A stretch of DNA of 64,000 bases from Planococcus antarcticus DSM 14505 (GCF_001687565.2 NZ_CP016534.2:2112501-2176500); one strand, 5' to 3'; positions 51,829-59,873 are shown, numbered from the stretch's first letter. Notes: generated by a model not told the origin, from the letters alone. Numbers and translations are program-made.

Positions 51829-51986
51829 TTATTTTCTTACGATTGGTTTCATAACTCCTATAGCCCCCCCAAAAAAAGCGGTTCGAGCATCCCATTTGAT
51901 GCGTAATTCTTTTTCGTCTGCTCTTTGCCCAAGCCTTTGAGCTCTTGCACAACTTGAGTTAGATCTTTCGCTTCTATTTCTCGCAC
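51829..51986 (-). pseudogene. 5' fragment of an AlkD-like DNA alkylation repair gene
   Basis: Frame from GTG at 51986 reads REIEAKDLTQVVQELKGLGK then EQTKKNY...GMLEPLF, the N-terminus of AlkD/COG4912 HEAT-like glycosylases. After the T7-G7 tract near 51867-51880 the similarity moves to another frame (AIGVMKPIVRK) and stops at TAA 51829. The remaining three quarters of the gene are missing. The other DNA between 51574 and 52075 shows nothing. Confidence 0.65.
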
Positions 51987-52075
51987 AGTGGAAGATTTTG
52001 TTGAACTAGTATCTAGACTAATGAAACAAAAGAAAGGAGGATGCTATTGTTTAGCCTCTTCCTTTCTTAAATAGG

Positions 52076-52258
52076 TTAATTTTTCATAGCAATATCTATA
52101 ACTTGGAGTATTATCTCGTTTCTCCAAAAAATATTTGGATGCGTGGCAGTTAGGGAACTAGATTGAGGCAGCATTCCATTTTCTATCATATTGACTGAAT
52201 ATGCCGGGGGCCGGTCATCATTAAAGCCCAGCCATGAAAATATCTGCTGAAAACTCAT
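52076..52258 (-). CDS. Possible 60-residue protein coupled to cls
   Basis: ATG at 52258 overlaps the TGA of the cardiolipin synthase gene (ATGA). No recognised family and average composition. The coupling is its only support. Confidence 0.3.
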   Translation of the reverse strand: MSFQQIFSWLGFNDDRPPAYSVNMIENGMLPQSSSLTATHPNIFWRNEIILQVIDIAMKN

Positions 52259-53664
52259 AAAATCGGTGAAACCAGCTTCGCAATGTCCTGTTTCACTTTT
52301 TCTGTCCACGATTGCTCATCAAATGTCTTTTCTGTCAATTCAACAGATAGCTTCTTATCTCGTAAAAAAAGTTGCTCCATTTCCAATGCTGATTGCGAAT
52401 CATAAACAAAAGCGTTCAATTCAAAATTTAAGGCGAAGCTGCGGATATCCATATTGGCTGAACCTACCGAATAAGCTTTCTGATCAATTACCAACGTCTT
52501 TGCGTGCAGAAACCCATTGGTATAGCTATAAACTTTAACGCCATCTTGAAGCAATTCGCGAACATATGACAATGTAGCCGAGTGGACAAATATGTGGTCT
52601 GCCTGATGGGGAATCATGATTTGAACATCAACACCACCAAGTGCTGCTGTCCTCAAAGCATCCATAATAGACTTATCTGGAATAAAATATGGAGTCTGCA
52701 GGTAAACAGAATCGCGGGCATGGTGAATCATTTTCAAGTAGCCATTCTTAATGTCTTCATGAATCTCCAATGGGCCACTCGCGACAATCTGCATGGCAAT
52801 GCCTGTTGTATTGGCCATCTTTGGAAAAAAGTTTTCGGCATACTTTAGCGGATATGTTTCGGTTGCTTGATTCCAGTCGATGAAGAAACGGTTTTGCAGA
52901 GAATGCACCGTCTCTCCTTCAAGCCGGAGATGTGTGTCACGCCAATAGCCGAATTCCTTTTTCTTTCCCAAGTATTCGTCACCGACATTAAAGCCCCCAA
53001 TATAGCCAACCAAACCATCCACAACAACCAGTTTTCGGTGGTTTCGGTGATTTAGCCGTGGATTTATACTAGACAGCACAGCTGGAAGAAATGCCGCAGT
53101 CTTTCCACCGGCTGACTCCAACTCATCAAAAAACCTTTTCGGTAGATTTCTAGATCCCAAATCGTCATACAAAAACAATACTTTTACACCTTGCCGTGCT
53201 TTTTCTGCCAGCAGTGATATCAAATGACGCCCAAGATCATCATTATTTAGGATAAAATACTGTAGATGGATATGGTCTTTTGCGTGGCGTATATCTTCAA
53301 ACAAAGCATCAAATTTTCTTTTACCATCGTTGAAAATCTTTATGTCAGTGGCTGTCGACAATGGGGCATCGGTCCTTGCCACATTCATTTGGATGAGATC
53401 TAGCCATTCTTCCGCATCCTTAAAAGACGGCTGGAATCTGCCATCTTTCATTTGGTTCAACTGCCGATCCATCATGTCCCGGAAATCCTCATTCTCGTAG
53501 GCAACCGGACGATTCAGTCGCTCTTGTCTTAATGATTTGCCAAAAAGCACGTATAAGATAAAGCCAAGGATCGGTACAAAAAAAAGAATTAATATCCACG
53601 CCCATGCTGAAGAAGCCGTTTTTCGTTCAAAAAATAAAATAAAAATAGCCAGTACCACGTTCAA
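52255..53664 (-). CDS. cls: Cardiolipin synthase (phospholipase D superfamily)
   Basis: Transfers phosphatidyl between two phosphatidylglycerols to make cardiolipin in the membrane. Two HKD motifs: HRNHRKLVVVDG near 207-218 and HAKTLVIDQKAYSVGSANMD near 390-409. N-terminal membrane helix near 20-42 (SSAWAWILILFFVPILGFILY). The TTG at 53664 has no ribosome-binding site and lies inside the first helix. The frame is open further: ISFEWLSALSNFFIILN precedes, beginning with ATT at 53709 that lies 7-8 nt after GAGGAGG. So the real start may be ATT (giving about 484 residues, the usual Cls length). Confidence 0.92.
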   Translation of the reverse strand: MNVVLAIFILFFERKTASSAWAWILILFFVPILGFILYVLFGKSLRQERLNRPVAYENEDFRDMMDRQLNQMKDGRFQPSFKDAEEWLDLIQMNVARTDAPLSTATDIKIFNDGKRKFDALFEDIRHAKDHIHLQYFILNNDDLGRHLISLLAEKARQGVKVLFLYDDLGSRNLPKRFFDELESAGGKTAAFLPAVLSSINPRLNHRNHRKLVVVDGLVGYIGGFNVGDEYLGKKKEFGYWRDTHLRLEGETVHSLQNRFFIDWNQATETYPLKYAENFFPKMANTTGIAMQIVASGPLEIHEDIKNGYLKMIHHARDSVYLQTPYFIPDKSIMDALRTAALGGVDVQIMIPHQADHIFVHSATLSYVRELLQDGVKVYSYTNGFLHAKTLVIDQKAYSVGSANMDIRSFALNFELNAFVYDSQSALEMEQLFLRDKKLSVELTEKTFDEQSWTEKVKQDIAKLVSPIL

Positions 53665-53842
53665 AATGATAAAAAAATTGCTCAGAGCGCTTAACCATTC
53701 GAATGAAATCTCAATCCCTCCTCAGTCTTCGTCTGATTTCTATTTTTCGTATAGCTTTACTTTTTTTCATAATCATACCCCAATGACTTTAATTATTACC
53801 ACCTAACCAAAGATAGAAAAGTCAAATGAATGGAAATCAAAA

Positions 53843-53871
53843 AGCCATCGCATGTTTTTACGCGATTGGCT
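53843..53871. terminator. Terminator between the small lipoprotein and cls
   Basis: AGCCATCGC/GCGATtGGCT stem with one bulge and a T-rich loop, 9 nt after the 53881 stop. Confidence 0.65.
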
Positions 53872-53880
53872 CATTCATTC

Positions 53881-54060
53881 TTAGTCTTCTTCTCCTTCTT
53901 TCGGTTCTTCATCCGGAATAATCTCTTCTTCTCCCTCTTCTGGTGTTACATCTATATCTTCATCCACAGGTTGTTCGTCTTCTGAATCGCCACAGGCTGA
54001 CAACATTCCGACGGACAGAAAAGCAGCTGCCCCCAGTTTTACCCATTTAGATTGTGTCAT
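53881..54060 (-). CDS. Small acidic lipoprotein
   Basis: 59 residues from the ATG at 54060 (AAGGGAGA upstream). Signal peptide with lipobox LSAC (Cys near 23), then a tail made almost only of Asp, Glu and Pro (DEDIDVTPEEGEEEIIPDEE). Such short anionic lipoproteins are frequent in Planococcaceae; role unknown, perhaps cation binding at the surface. The 54079-54414 gap upstream shows a weak TTTACA-N19-TATTAT promoter for rtcB and nothing else. Confidence 0.7.
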   Translation of the reverse strand: MTQSKWVKLGAAAFLSVGMLSACGDSEDEQPVDEDIDVTPEEGEEEIIPDEEPKEGEED

Positions 54061-54414
54061 TTTGAGTTCTCCCTTCATTTTTACAGTATATTTTTCGGTT
54101 TAACACTCTTTTACCCTTTACCCCATCTGCATACATTAAACACATATATGCAATGGTGACCGTCCATATACGTCAATTTACAGCTTCCGACATATTATTC
54201 TTCTTCCCGGTCGATCTGGTAATTGCCTCCCTTTAACCTGTTTAAACAGCCAGTCAGATCCGCTCTGATATCAAATGCGAAAAGGTTGTTTTTATATGCT
54301 AATTCATCTTTCTATTTTGGAGATTCGACTGTTATTATCGATTCACATTTTTAGACGTTGTCATTTCCATCCAATATTTTACACAAGATAAAGTAAAACT
54401 GATATTATAGATTT

Positions 54415-55686
54415 ATGTTGTTTAGGTATTTTTACAGAGAAAGAAAATCAGATATACTGGGGAGGTTGGAAAAATCGAAAATTATTAAAGGCAAGTACAG
54501 CGATGCAAAAGTGTTTACAAATAATATTGATGAGATGACTGTGTCTCAAATTGAGGGGTTTATGAATGAAGAATTGACGGCAAACGCACGGGTGCGTATC
54601 ATGCCTGATTGTCACGCGGGTAAAGGAGCGGTCATCGGCACAACTATGAAAGTGAATGATCGCGTTGTCCCAAATTTAGTCGGAGTGGATATTGGCTGTG
54701 GCATGCTGTGTGTAGAAATTCAGAAGCAAGAAGTTGATTTTGTAAAACTTGATGCAGCGGTTGCTACATTAGTTCCTTCTGGTCAATCCATTCGAACGGT
54801 TGCACACGATTTCACGGAAAATATAGCACTGGACCGTGTATTAGCCAATTTTTCAAAAGATGTGGCAATCCATTCTCTTGGCACTCTCGGTGGAGGTAAC
54901 CATTTTATCGAAATGAATAGAGCAGAAGATGGTCGGTTATTTTTAGTTATCCATAGCGGAAGTCGTCATTTGGGCGTCAAAGTAGCAAATTTCCATCAAA
55001 AGAAAGCCATTGAGAGCTTAAGCAATGACAAACAAGGACTTGATGAACTGATTGCTCAATTGAAGATGCAGGACCGACATAAAGAAATAAGCGACGCCAT
55101 TAAATCCTATAAATCACTACAACCTATTATTCCAAATGAACTCGCTTACTTGGAAGGTTCGCTCATGCAGGATTACTTTAATGATTTGAAGATTGCTCAG
55201 GAATATGCAAAATGGAACCGTTCGGCCATGGTGCAAGTTCTCTTAGAAGCAATGGAATTTAACGAAGTCGGCCGGATCGATACGGTGCATAATTATATTG
55301 ATTTAGAGCATATGATTTTGCGAAAAGGTGCGATATCAGCGAGAAAAGACGAAATGGTGTTAATTCCCATCAATATGCGCGACGGCTCCCTCCTTGCTAA
55401 AGGCAAAGGCAACAACGATTGGAATCAGTCGGGACCTCACGGAGCTGGCCGTATTCTTTCGAGAACGAAAGCAAAACAACTTCTTCAGTTGAACGATTTT
55501 ACAGATACAATGAAGAACGTCTACACAACGAGCGTTAATCAAGACACGATTGACGAATCTCCATTCGCTTATAAAACCATGCAAGAAATTATTGACAATA
55601 CGAAAGAAACCATTGAAATACAGTCTATTTTGAAACCTATCTATAATTTCAAAGCGGCCGAATTCCAAGGCTGGAGAAAAAAATAA
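54415..55686 (+). CDS. rtcB: RtcB family RNA ligase
   Basis: GTP/Mn-dependent ligase joining 2',3'-cyclic phosphate and 5'-OH RNA ends, for RNA repair. Motifs: RIMPDCHAGKGAVIG near 62-76, GVDIGCGM near 90-97 (metal Asp and Cys), GTLGGGNHFIE near 160-170, HSGSRHLG near 181-188 and GAISARKDE near 307-315. Guanylation His expected in the MRDGSLLAKGKGN/GPHGAGR part near 330-350. Start unclear: the ATG at 54415 has no ribosome-binding site and lies at the presumed transcription start, whereas GGGGAGG sits at 54459-54465 with no ATG/GTG after it (in-frame TTG at 54466 abuts it). The conserved fold begins at KGKYSDAKVF (about residue 25). Confidence 0.92.
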   Translation: MLFRYFYRERKSDILGRLEKSKIIKGKYSDAKVFTNNIDEMTVSQIEGFMNEELTANARVRIMPDCHAGKGAVIGTTMKVNDRVVPNLVGVDIGCGMLCVEIQKQEVDFVKLDAAVATLVPSGQSIRTVAHDFTENIALDRVLANFSKDVAIHSLGTLGGGNHFIEMNRAEDGRLFLVIHSGSRHLGVKVANFHQKKAIESLSNDKQGLDELIAQLKMQDRHKEISDAIKSYKSLQPIIPNELAYLEGSLMQDYFNDLKIAQEYAKWNRSAMVQVLLEAMEFNEVGRIDTVHNYIDLEHMILRKGAISARKDEMVLIPINMRDGSLLAKGKGNNDWNQSGPHGAGRILSRTKAKQLLQLNDFTDTMKNVYTTSVNQDTIDESPFAYKTMQEIIDNTKETIEIQSILKPIYNFKAAEFQGWRKK

Positions 55687-56080
55687 TGACAGAGTAGCTT
55701 GATTGTTGCTCTTTTTTTGTGCTGAATCCGCTAGTTAAACTGGAAATCCAGCCAGTGGAAACGGAACACGTTACGTTCGTATTAACCAAGTCGAAGTCCC
55801 AAACCAGCTGTTATTCATCGTCATACAAAGTCACTTATTGCTTTAGTTAAGCAACTTGCTATATAAATTGCTTGTGCTTGATTCTTACATGGGTACTGTA
55901 ACAAAATTACTTTTCCATGCAGTTGTTTTGTTTGATCATTCTTTTAATCCGTTATTTGCTAGCTATTTCGCTTTTTCTTTTATAGACACAACCGAATTGC
56001 ATTCCTCAAGATGATATCTTCTATCATCACAGTGAACCATTGCTTAAATCCTTTTTCTTGATTCATACAAAAAAGATGCT
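55687..56080. other. Gene-free stretch
   Basis: 394 nt after rtcB. A GC-poor region with a T-rich tract after a weak GAGTAGC/GTTGCTC inverted repeat (about 55692-55715) that may end the rtcB transcript. No reading frame, repeat or motif was recognised. Confidence 0.4.
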
Positions 56081-56395
56081 CTATTCTGCTGCAAGTACGA
56101 CATAGACTGTCATCGATTTTGCTCCTGTATTTTCTATGCTAATAGTTTGATGCGCATTACAGTGTACGATGTCCCCTTGTTGAATAGCGGAATCGATGTC
56201 ATCCAAGTAACATACGCCTTCTCCTTCGATTACAAATACATAAGCATTTCTGTGAGAATGTCCATGCTTCGGCAGCACTTGTCCTGGCAGAAAGTTAAAT
56301 ACGATGGTTTTGCTTTTTTCTTCATCGAAAACAATGTTTTTTGTCAGCTTTGTTTCGTCATACGTTTGAAGGTCCTTCAGTTTTTTTATCGTCAT
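56081..56395 (-). CDS. Small cupin-domain protein
   Basis: 104 residues, a single cupin barrel. Motif 1 GQVLPKHGHSHRNAYVFVIEGEG near 38-60 keeps the His-His-Glu-type metal ligands (HGHSH...), motif 2 GDIVHCNAHQTISIEN near 74-89 keeps the His. Probably binds Fe, Mn or Ni; enzyme or sensor role unknown. It lies downstream of the SdhB-like gene on the same strand (65 nt). Confidence 0.82.
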   Translation of the reverse strand: MTIKKLKDLQTYDETKLTKNIVFDEEKSKTIVFNFLPGQVLPKHGHSHRNAYVFVIEGEGVCYLDDIDSAIQQGDIVHCNAHQTISIENTGAKSMTVYVVLAAE

Positions 56396-56460
56396 GATTC
56401 ATTCTCCATTCTTCTTCAATTTTTAATCATATTTCTATTTTACTCTTTAACTCTTTAACT

Positions 56461-57231
56461 CTAGTCAACCATGTGGTCACTTCCAAAGAAGTTACGAAAC
56501 ATTTGCACTGTCGTATCGCGGTTCATGGATGAAATAGAAGTGGTTAAAGGGATGCCTTTCGGACAGGTTTCCACGCAGTTTTGTGCCATGCCGCATTCTT
56601 GGATCCCACCCGGTCCCATCAGTAAATTTAAACGGACATCTTTATTCATGGCGCCGGTTGGATGTGCATTCATCAAGCGGACTTGTGAAATTGGAGCTGC
56701 TCCAATATAATCGGATTTGTCATTAACGTTCGGACACGCTTCTAAGCAGACGCCACAAGTCATGCATTTCGATAACTCATATGCCCATTGGCGTTTGTGC
56801 TCTGGCATGCGCGGACCTTCGCCCAGGTCGTGAGTCCCATCAATTGGAATCCATGCCTTTAACCTTTTCAATGTATCGAACATGGAACTGCGGTCAATGA
56901 TCAAGTCACGGACAACCGGAAATGTTTTCATCGGCTGAAGTCGAATGGGCTGTTCTAACTGATCGACTAATGCTGTACAAGATTGGCGTGCATAACCATT
57001 GATAACCATTGAACAAGCTCCACATACTTCCTCTAGGCAATTCATATCCCATGTAACAGGCGTAGTTTTTTTGCCCTCTATATTGACAGGATTACGCCGA
57101 ATTTCCATCAAAGCAGAAATCACATTCATATTCATCACATAAGGTAATTCGAACTTTTCCCAATACGAATCTTCATCCGTAGAATTTCTTCTTTCGATTT
57201 CAAAAATAACCGTTTTCACTGTTTTCTCCAT
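56461..57231 (-). CDS. Succinate dehydrogenase/fumarate reductase iron-sulfur protein (SdhB-like), orphan
   Basis: Electron-transfer subunit with three clusters. The [2Fe-2S] ligands are in MNCLEEVCGACSMVINGYARQSC near 63-85, the [4Fe-4S] in CMTCGVCLEACP near 153-164, and the [3Fe-4S] in ECGMAQNCVETCPKG near 210-224. 256 residues, like Bacillus SdhB. No sdhC or sdhA is beside it, so it is an orphan paralogue or a fragment of a second operon. AAGGGG lies about 10 nt before the ATG. An FNR-like box with a minus-strand -10 lies about 290 nt upstream. Confidence 0.9.
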   Translation of the reverse strand: MEKTVKTVIFEIERRNSTDEDSYWEKFELPYVMNMNVISALMEIRRNPVNIEGKKTTPVTWDMNCLEEVCGACSMVINGYARQSCTALVDQLEQPIRLQPMKTFPVVRDLIIDRSSMFDTLKRLKAWIPIDGTHDLGEGPRMPEHKRQWAYELSKCMTCGVCLEACPNVNDKSDYIGAAPISQVRLMNAHPTGAMNKDVRLNLLMGPGGIQECGMAQNCVETCPKGIPLTTSISSMNRDTTVQMFRNFFGSDHMVD

Positions 57232-57517
57232 GATAAATCAGCCCCTTCTTTCATGTGTATACAAAATAATTCAACTTTACAATGGCATTTTGTTAACTCT
57301 ATAATGCCTTTCTTTTGGGATTTCTAAATGCTTTAGCTGAAAAACATCGATTCTTTTAATCTCTACCTTATTTAATTTCAGTTGAAAGACATTTAAGACG
57401 CATTCGAAAGTGGGAATAACTCAATCTTACCATATTCATCAGAAAATTTAGAGAATATGTTATAATGAATTAAAGATGACTGTACATATGGTCACCACTT
57501 TTTTTATTTCTGCTTTA

Positions 57518-57560
57518 AACATACAATTTCTGCGCTTTAAAAAACTTGACGTCCATCAAG
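57518..57560 (-). promoter_or_regulatory. FNR-like box 5 with minus-strand -10
   Basis: CTTGACGTCCATCAAG at 57545-57560 has the same core as box 1. On the minus strand TATGTT (57523-57518) is centred 32 bp away; on the plus strand the equivalent place has no good hexamer. Thus it points to the SdhB-like gene with a leader of about 280 nt. Between 57232 and 57517 no gene is seen; a plus-strand TATAAT near 57466 is the only other mark. Confidence 0.55.
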
Positions 57561-57589
57561 GAGAAATCAGGTGATTTAGAGAACAGTAA

Positions 57590-57812
57590 AGTTTCAAGCT
57601 ACTTATTTTCATTAAATGCAATCAGCGCCGGCGCGTTAATGGGCTAGGTGAAGATAGGAGACGAGCGATTTTCTCAACTAATAGCATGAGCTAAGGAGGG
57701 ACTGGACGATTCTGAGTCCTCCTTTGCGACAAGTTTACACAGGAGCAATCATCTTTGCTCAAACCAAAGCGGCCAGATCGGTGTATACGAGAAGGATTCT
57801 TTAGTTCAACTT
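57590..57812 (+). repeat. Degenerate relic of the TIR-bearing element
   Basis: Ends with TAGTTCAACTTAAATA, close to the right terminal repeat of copies A and B, preceded by AAAGCGGCCAGATCGG, a decayed form of their AAAGCGTCCGTCTGG. Left end lost. Lies upstream of the 57887 gene. Confidence 0.45.
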
Positions 57813-57886
57813 AAATAATTGCAATAGGATTCAATAAGATCGCTTATTATAGATAAATAAAAACGACAATTTGAGGAGGAAGTAAA

Positions 57887-58078
57887 ATGAAAGACCCACG
57901 CCAAACAGCTGTTGATCGCTTTAATGCAATAGATCGGATGATTAATGAAGGATTGGGCAGCGGTTCGATCAACCCTAGCTACACGGAAGTGCATTTAAAG
58001 TTAAAAGAAAAACAAGAAGCGCAGTTACGTTCTGCTTTGCAGCTTAAGCCCTCGGAAAAAATAGATGACAATGACTGA
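57887..58078 (+). CDS. Small conserved protein, IDRMI-EGL family (copy 2)
   Basis: 63 residues, GAGGAGG before the ATG. Shares with the 37809 protein the block IDRMI(D/N)EGL, then G(T/S)INP-Y-(T)-VH-KLKEK; the N-terminus lacks the Cys pair of copy 1. Soluble, basic, helical; unknown function. Its own short transcript is closed by a long terminator. Confidence 0.75.
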   Translation: MKDPRQTAVDRFNAIDRMINEGLGSGSINPSYTEVHLKLKEKQEAQLRSALQLKPSEKIDDND

Positions 58079-58128
58079 GTACGTTAAAATCAACTTCCTA
58101 TTAAATGATTTAGCTCCATAGTCCAAAA

Positions 58129-58181
58129 ACTGCAAAAAAAGAGGATCAATCCATAATAGATTGATCCTCTTTTTTGCAGTT
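58129..58181 (+). terminator. Long terminator after the small gene
   Basis: About 23 bp of stem (AACTGCA7GAGGATCAATC with one extra A) and a 7-nt loop; the poly-T lies inside the stem, as in the 12466 terminator. Confidence 0.8.
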
Positions 58182-58242
58182 GTACTTTAATATAGTGCAA
58201 ATTCTCAACTCATTTATTCTTTTGCCTATTTCTTTTTGATTC

Positions 58243-59295
58243 GATTGTCAATATAAGCTAGACAATTCCAATTCGTCTACGTCCCTCAAAAATACTTTCA
58301 AGGGAGTCCGGTAACCCCCCGATTTCCTAGGGATGTGATTCCGCTTATCGGCCACCATTGACACGAAAGCTTGATCGACTTGGTTAAAATCCATGTCTTT
58401 CGGCAGGCCGTCCTTTCGAAGCAGGCCGTTGGAATGTTCATTCAGCGCACGTTGCGAAGGTGCCGGATCTGCAAAGTAAATAGCGATGTCGTGCTGATTG
58501 CACACCGACTTCCATTTGGAGAATTTCTTGCCGCAATCAACTGTGATTGATTTGACCAAATTTCTTGGAACCCCTTGAAACCCATGGTTCAGTGCGGCTT
58601 CAATATCACACGCTTTCCGTCTTTTTGGCTTTAAGGCGATGATGACTTTGGACTGTCTTTCGACCAGCGTGATCACGGCACTTTTATGGCGGATGCCTAC
58701 AATGGTATCTCCTTCAATGTGCCCGAACTCTTTTTGGAAAGAAGGATCATCGGATTCCCTTTCAGAGATGTACCGTTTGAACGCCTATTTTCTATGGCGT
58801 TCCTGGTGACCATTTGGTTTTCGTTTCCCTTTCATGGGAAGGATCGCTACATCGAATACCCATTCTTTGAACCGGCGGTAAAGCGTACGCATGGAACATC
58901 CGATGACCCGCTCTTTCCGTCCAACAATGACATCCGGCGTCCAGCCTTGCATGACTTTTTTCTGGTTGTCGTCCTGTTCTTCCTTTGGTAAGACGATTTT
59001 CTGCCGTCCGCATCGCTTTTTGTTTTGCTTATCCTGTTTGGAGTAGTCGATGGCTGTATGGCACCGTTTCAGAAAGTTGATGACGTTATAAATTGGCTGT
59101 CTGGAACGGTTCAGGTGTTCGGCGATTTTCGTCACGGGAGTCTTTGAGTGGCGCAAGCTTCTATCATCACCAGTTCATCCTTAGTAAGGTGTGAGTAGGT
59201 CATTCGTGGTCACTCCTCTGTTCTCTTTAGTCGGAAATACAGGTTGAGTGTACCACGAATGGCTTTTTTTAATTGTCTAGCTTAATTTTACAATC
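58243..59295. mobile_element. IS30-like insertion sequence, 1053 bp
   Basis: Bounded by 25-bp imperfect inverted repeats GATTGT(C/A)AA..TAAGCTAGACAATT (58243-58267 and 59271-59295, three mismatches) around one broken transposase gene. The last codons of the transposase lie in the left repeat. No clear target duplication. Confidence 0.85.
58248..59203 (-). pseudogene. IS30 family transposase, disrupted by a frameshift and an amber codon
   Basis: From the ATG at 59203: MTYSHLTKDELVMIEA, then a one-base deletion near 59157 moves the frame to LRHSKTPVTKIAEHLNRSRQ (helix-turn-helix) and on to GKRKPNGHQERHRK, TAG at 58785-58787, and in the same frame AFKRYISERE and the DDE domain (GHIEGDTIVGIRHKSA with the first Asp, VDCGKKF with the second, NEHSNGLLRKDG with Asn-Glu-like third region) to the TGA at 58248. 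Two lesions make it inactive, so the element is fixed unless helped in trans. Confidence 0.88.
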
Positions 59296-59366
59296 GGCGA
59301 AATGTAATCTAATTGGCCTCTTTCTGCGTTCTATAAGCAAGAACAAAAAATGAGGAGGAGAAAAAA

Positions 59367-59873
59367 ATGATCAACAAGAAATTTGGATTTATTCTTGCTA
59401 CAGCCGTTTTGTCGTTAGCAGCTTGTGGAGAAGAACAGTCTACAGCCGAGGATAATACTGAAGTAGCAGTAGAACAAGAAAGCGCTTCCGAAAAAGACAG
59501 CACTTCTGATGAAGAAACAACTTCTGAAGAGGAAGACACTTCTGATGAAGAAACAACTGCGGAAACTGCAGAAGAGGAACCTATGGAAGAAAGTGCACCT
59601 GAAGCGATGAGCGGTACTGCTTCTGATTTACTATCAAATGGTGAAATGACGAGTTTTGTGTTTAATGAAGCAGGCGAGTTCTCTATCTTTTGCGAGCCGC
59701 ATCCTGTCATGCAAATGACGGTTGTAGTAGAAGAAGGTGCCGAATTAATGGGTGAAGTGGAAGTGGACATTGCCGACTATGAATTTGGCGAGGAAACCAT
59801 AACGGTGGCCCCGGGTACAACCATTGTGTGGACTAACCAAGATCAGGTTCAGCATAACGTGGCCATTAAATAA
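59367..59873 (+). CDS. Cupredoxin-like copper-binding lipoprotein with permuted ligand order
   Basis: 168-residue lipoprotein: lipobox LAAC (Cys20), a long Glu/Ser/Thr-rich linker (about 22-80), then a type-1-copper-like region. Cys109, His112 and Met115 (FSIFCEPHPVMQM) come first; the strand pair normally preceding them, ITVAPGTTIVWTNQDQVQHN with His163, comes last and the protein ends four residues later. All four copper ligands are present but the two halves are in swapped order. GAGGAGG precedes the ATG. Beside copper-related genes. A second domain cut short is the alternative. Confidence 0.8.
   Translation: MINKKFGFILATAVLSLAACGEEQSTAEDNTEVAVEQESASEKDSTSDEETTSEEEDTSDEETTAETAEEEPMEESAPEAMSGTASDLLSNGEMTSFVFNEAGEFSIFCEPHPVMQMTVVVEEGAELMGEVEVDIADYEFGEETITVAPGTTIVWTNQDQVQHNVAIK

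Noticed and set aside
58243..59295. Active insertion sequence
   Set aside because: Transposase has a frameshift near its start and an amber codon in the middle, and no target duplication is visible.
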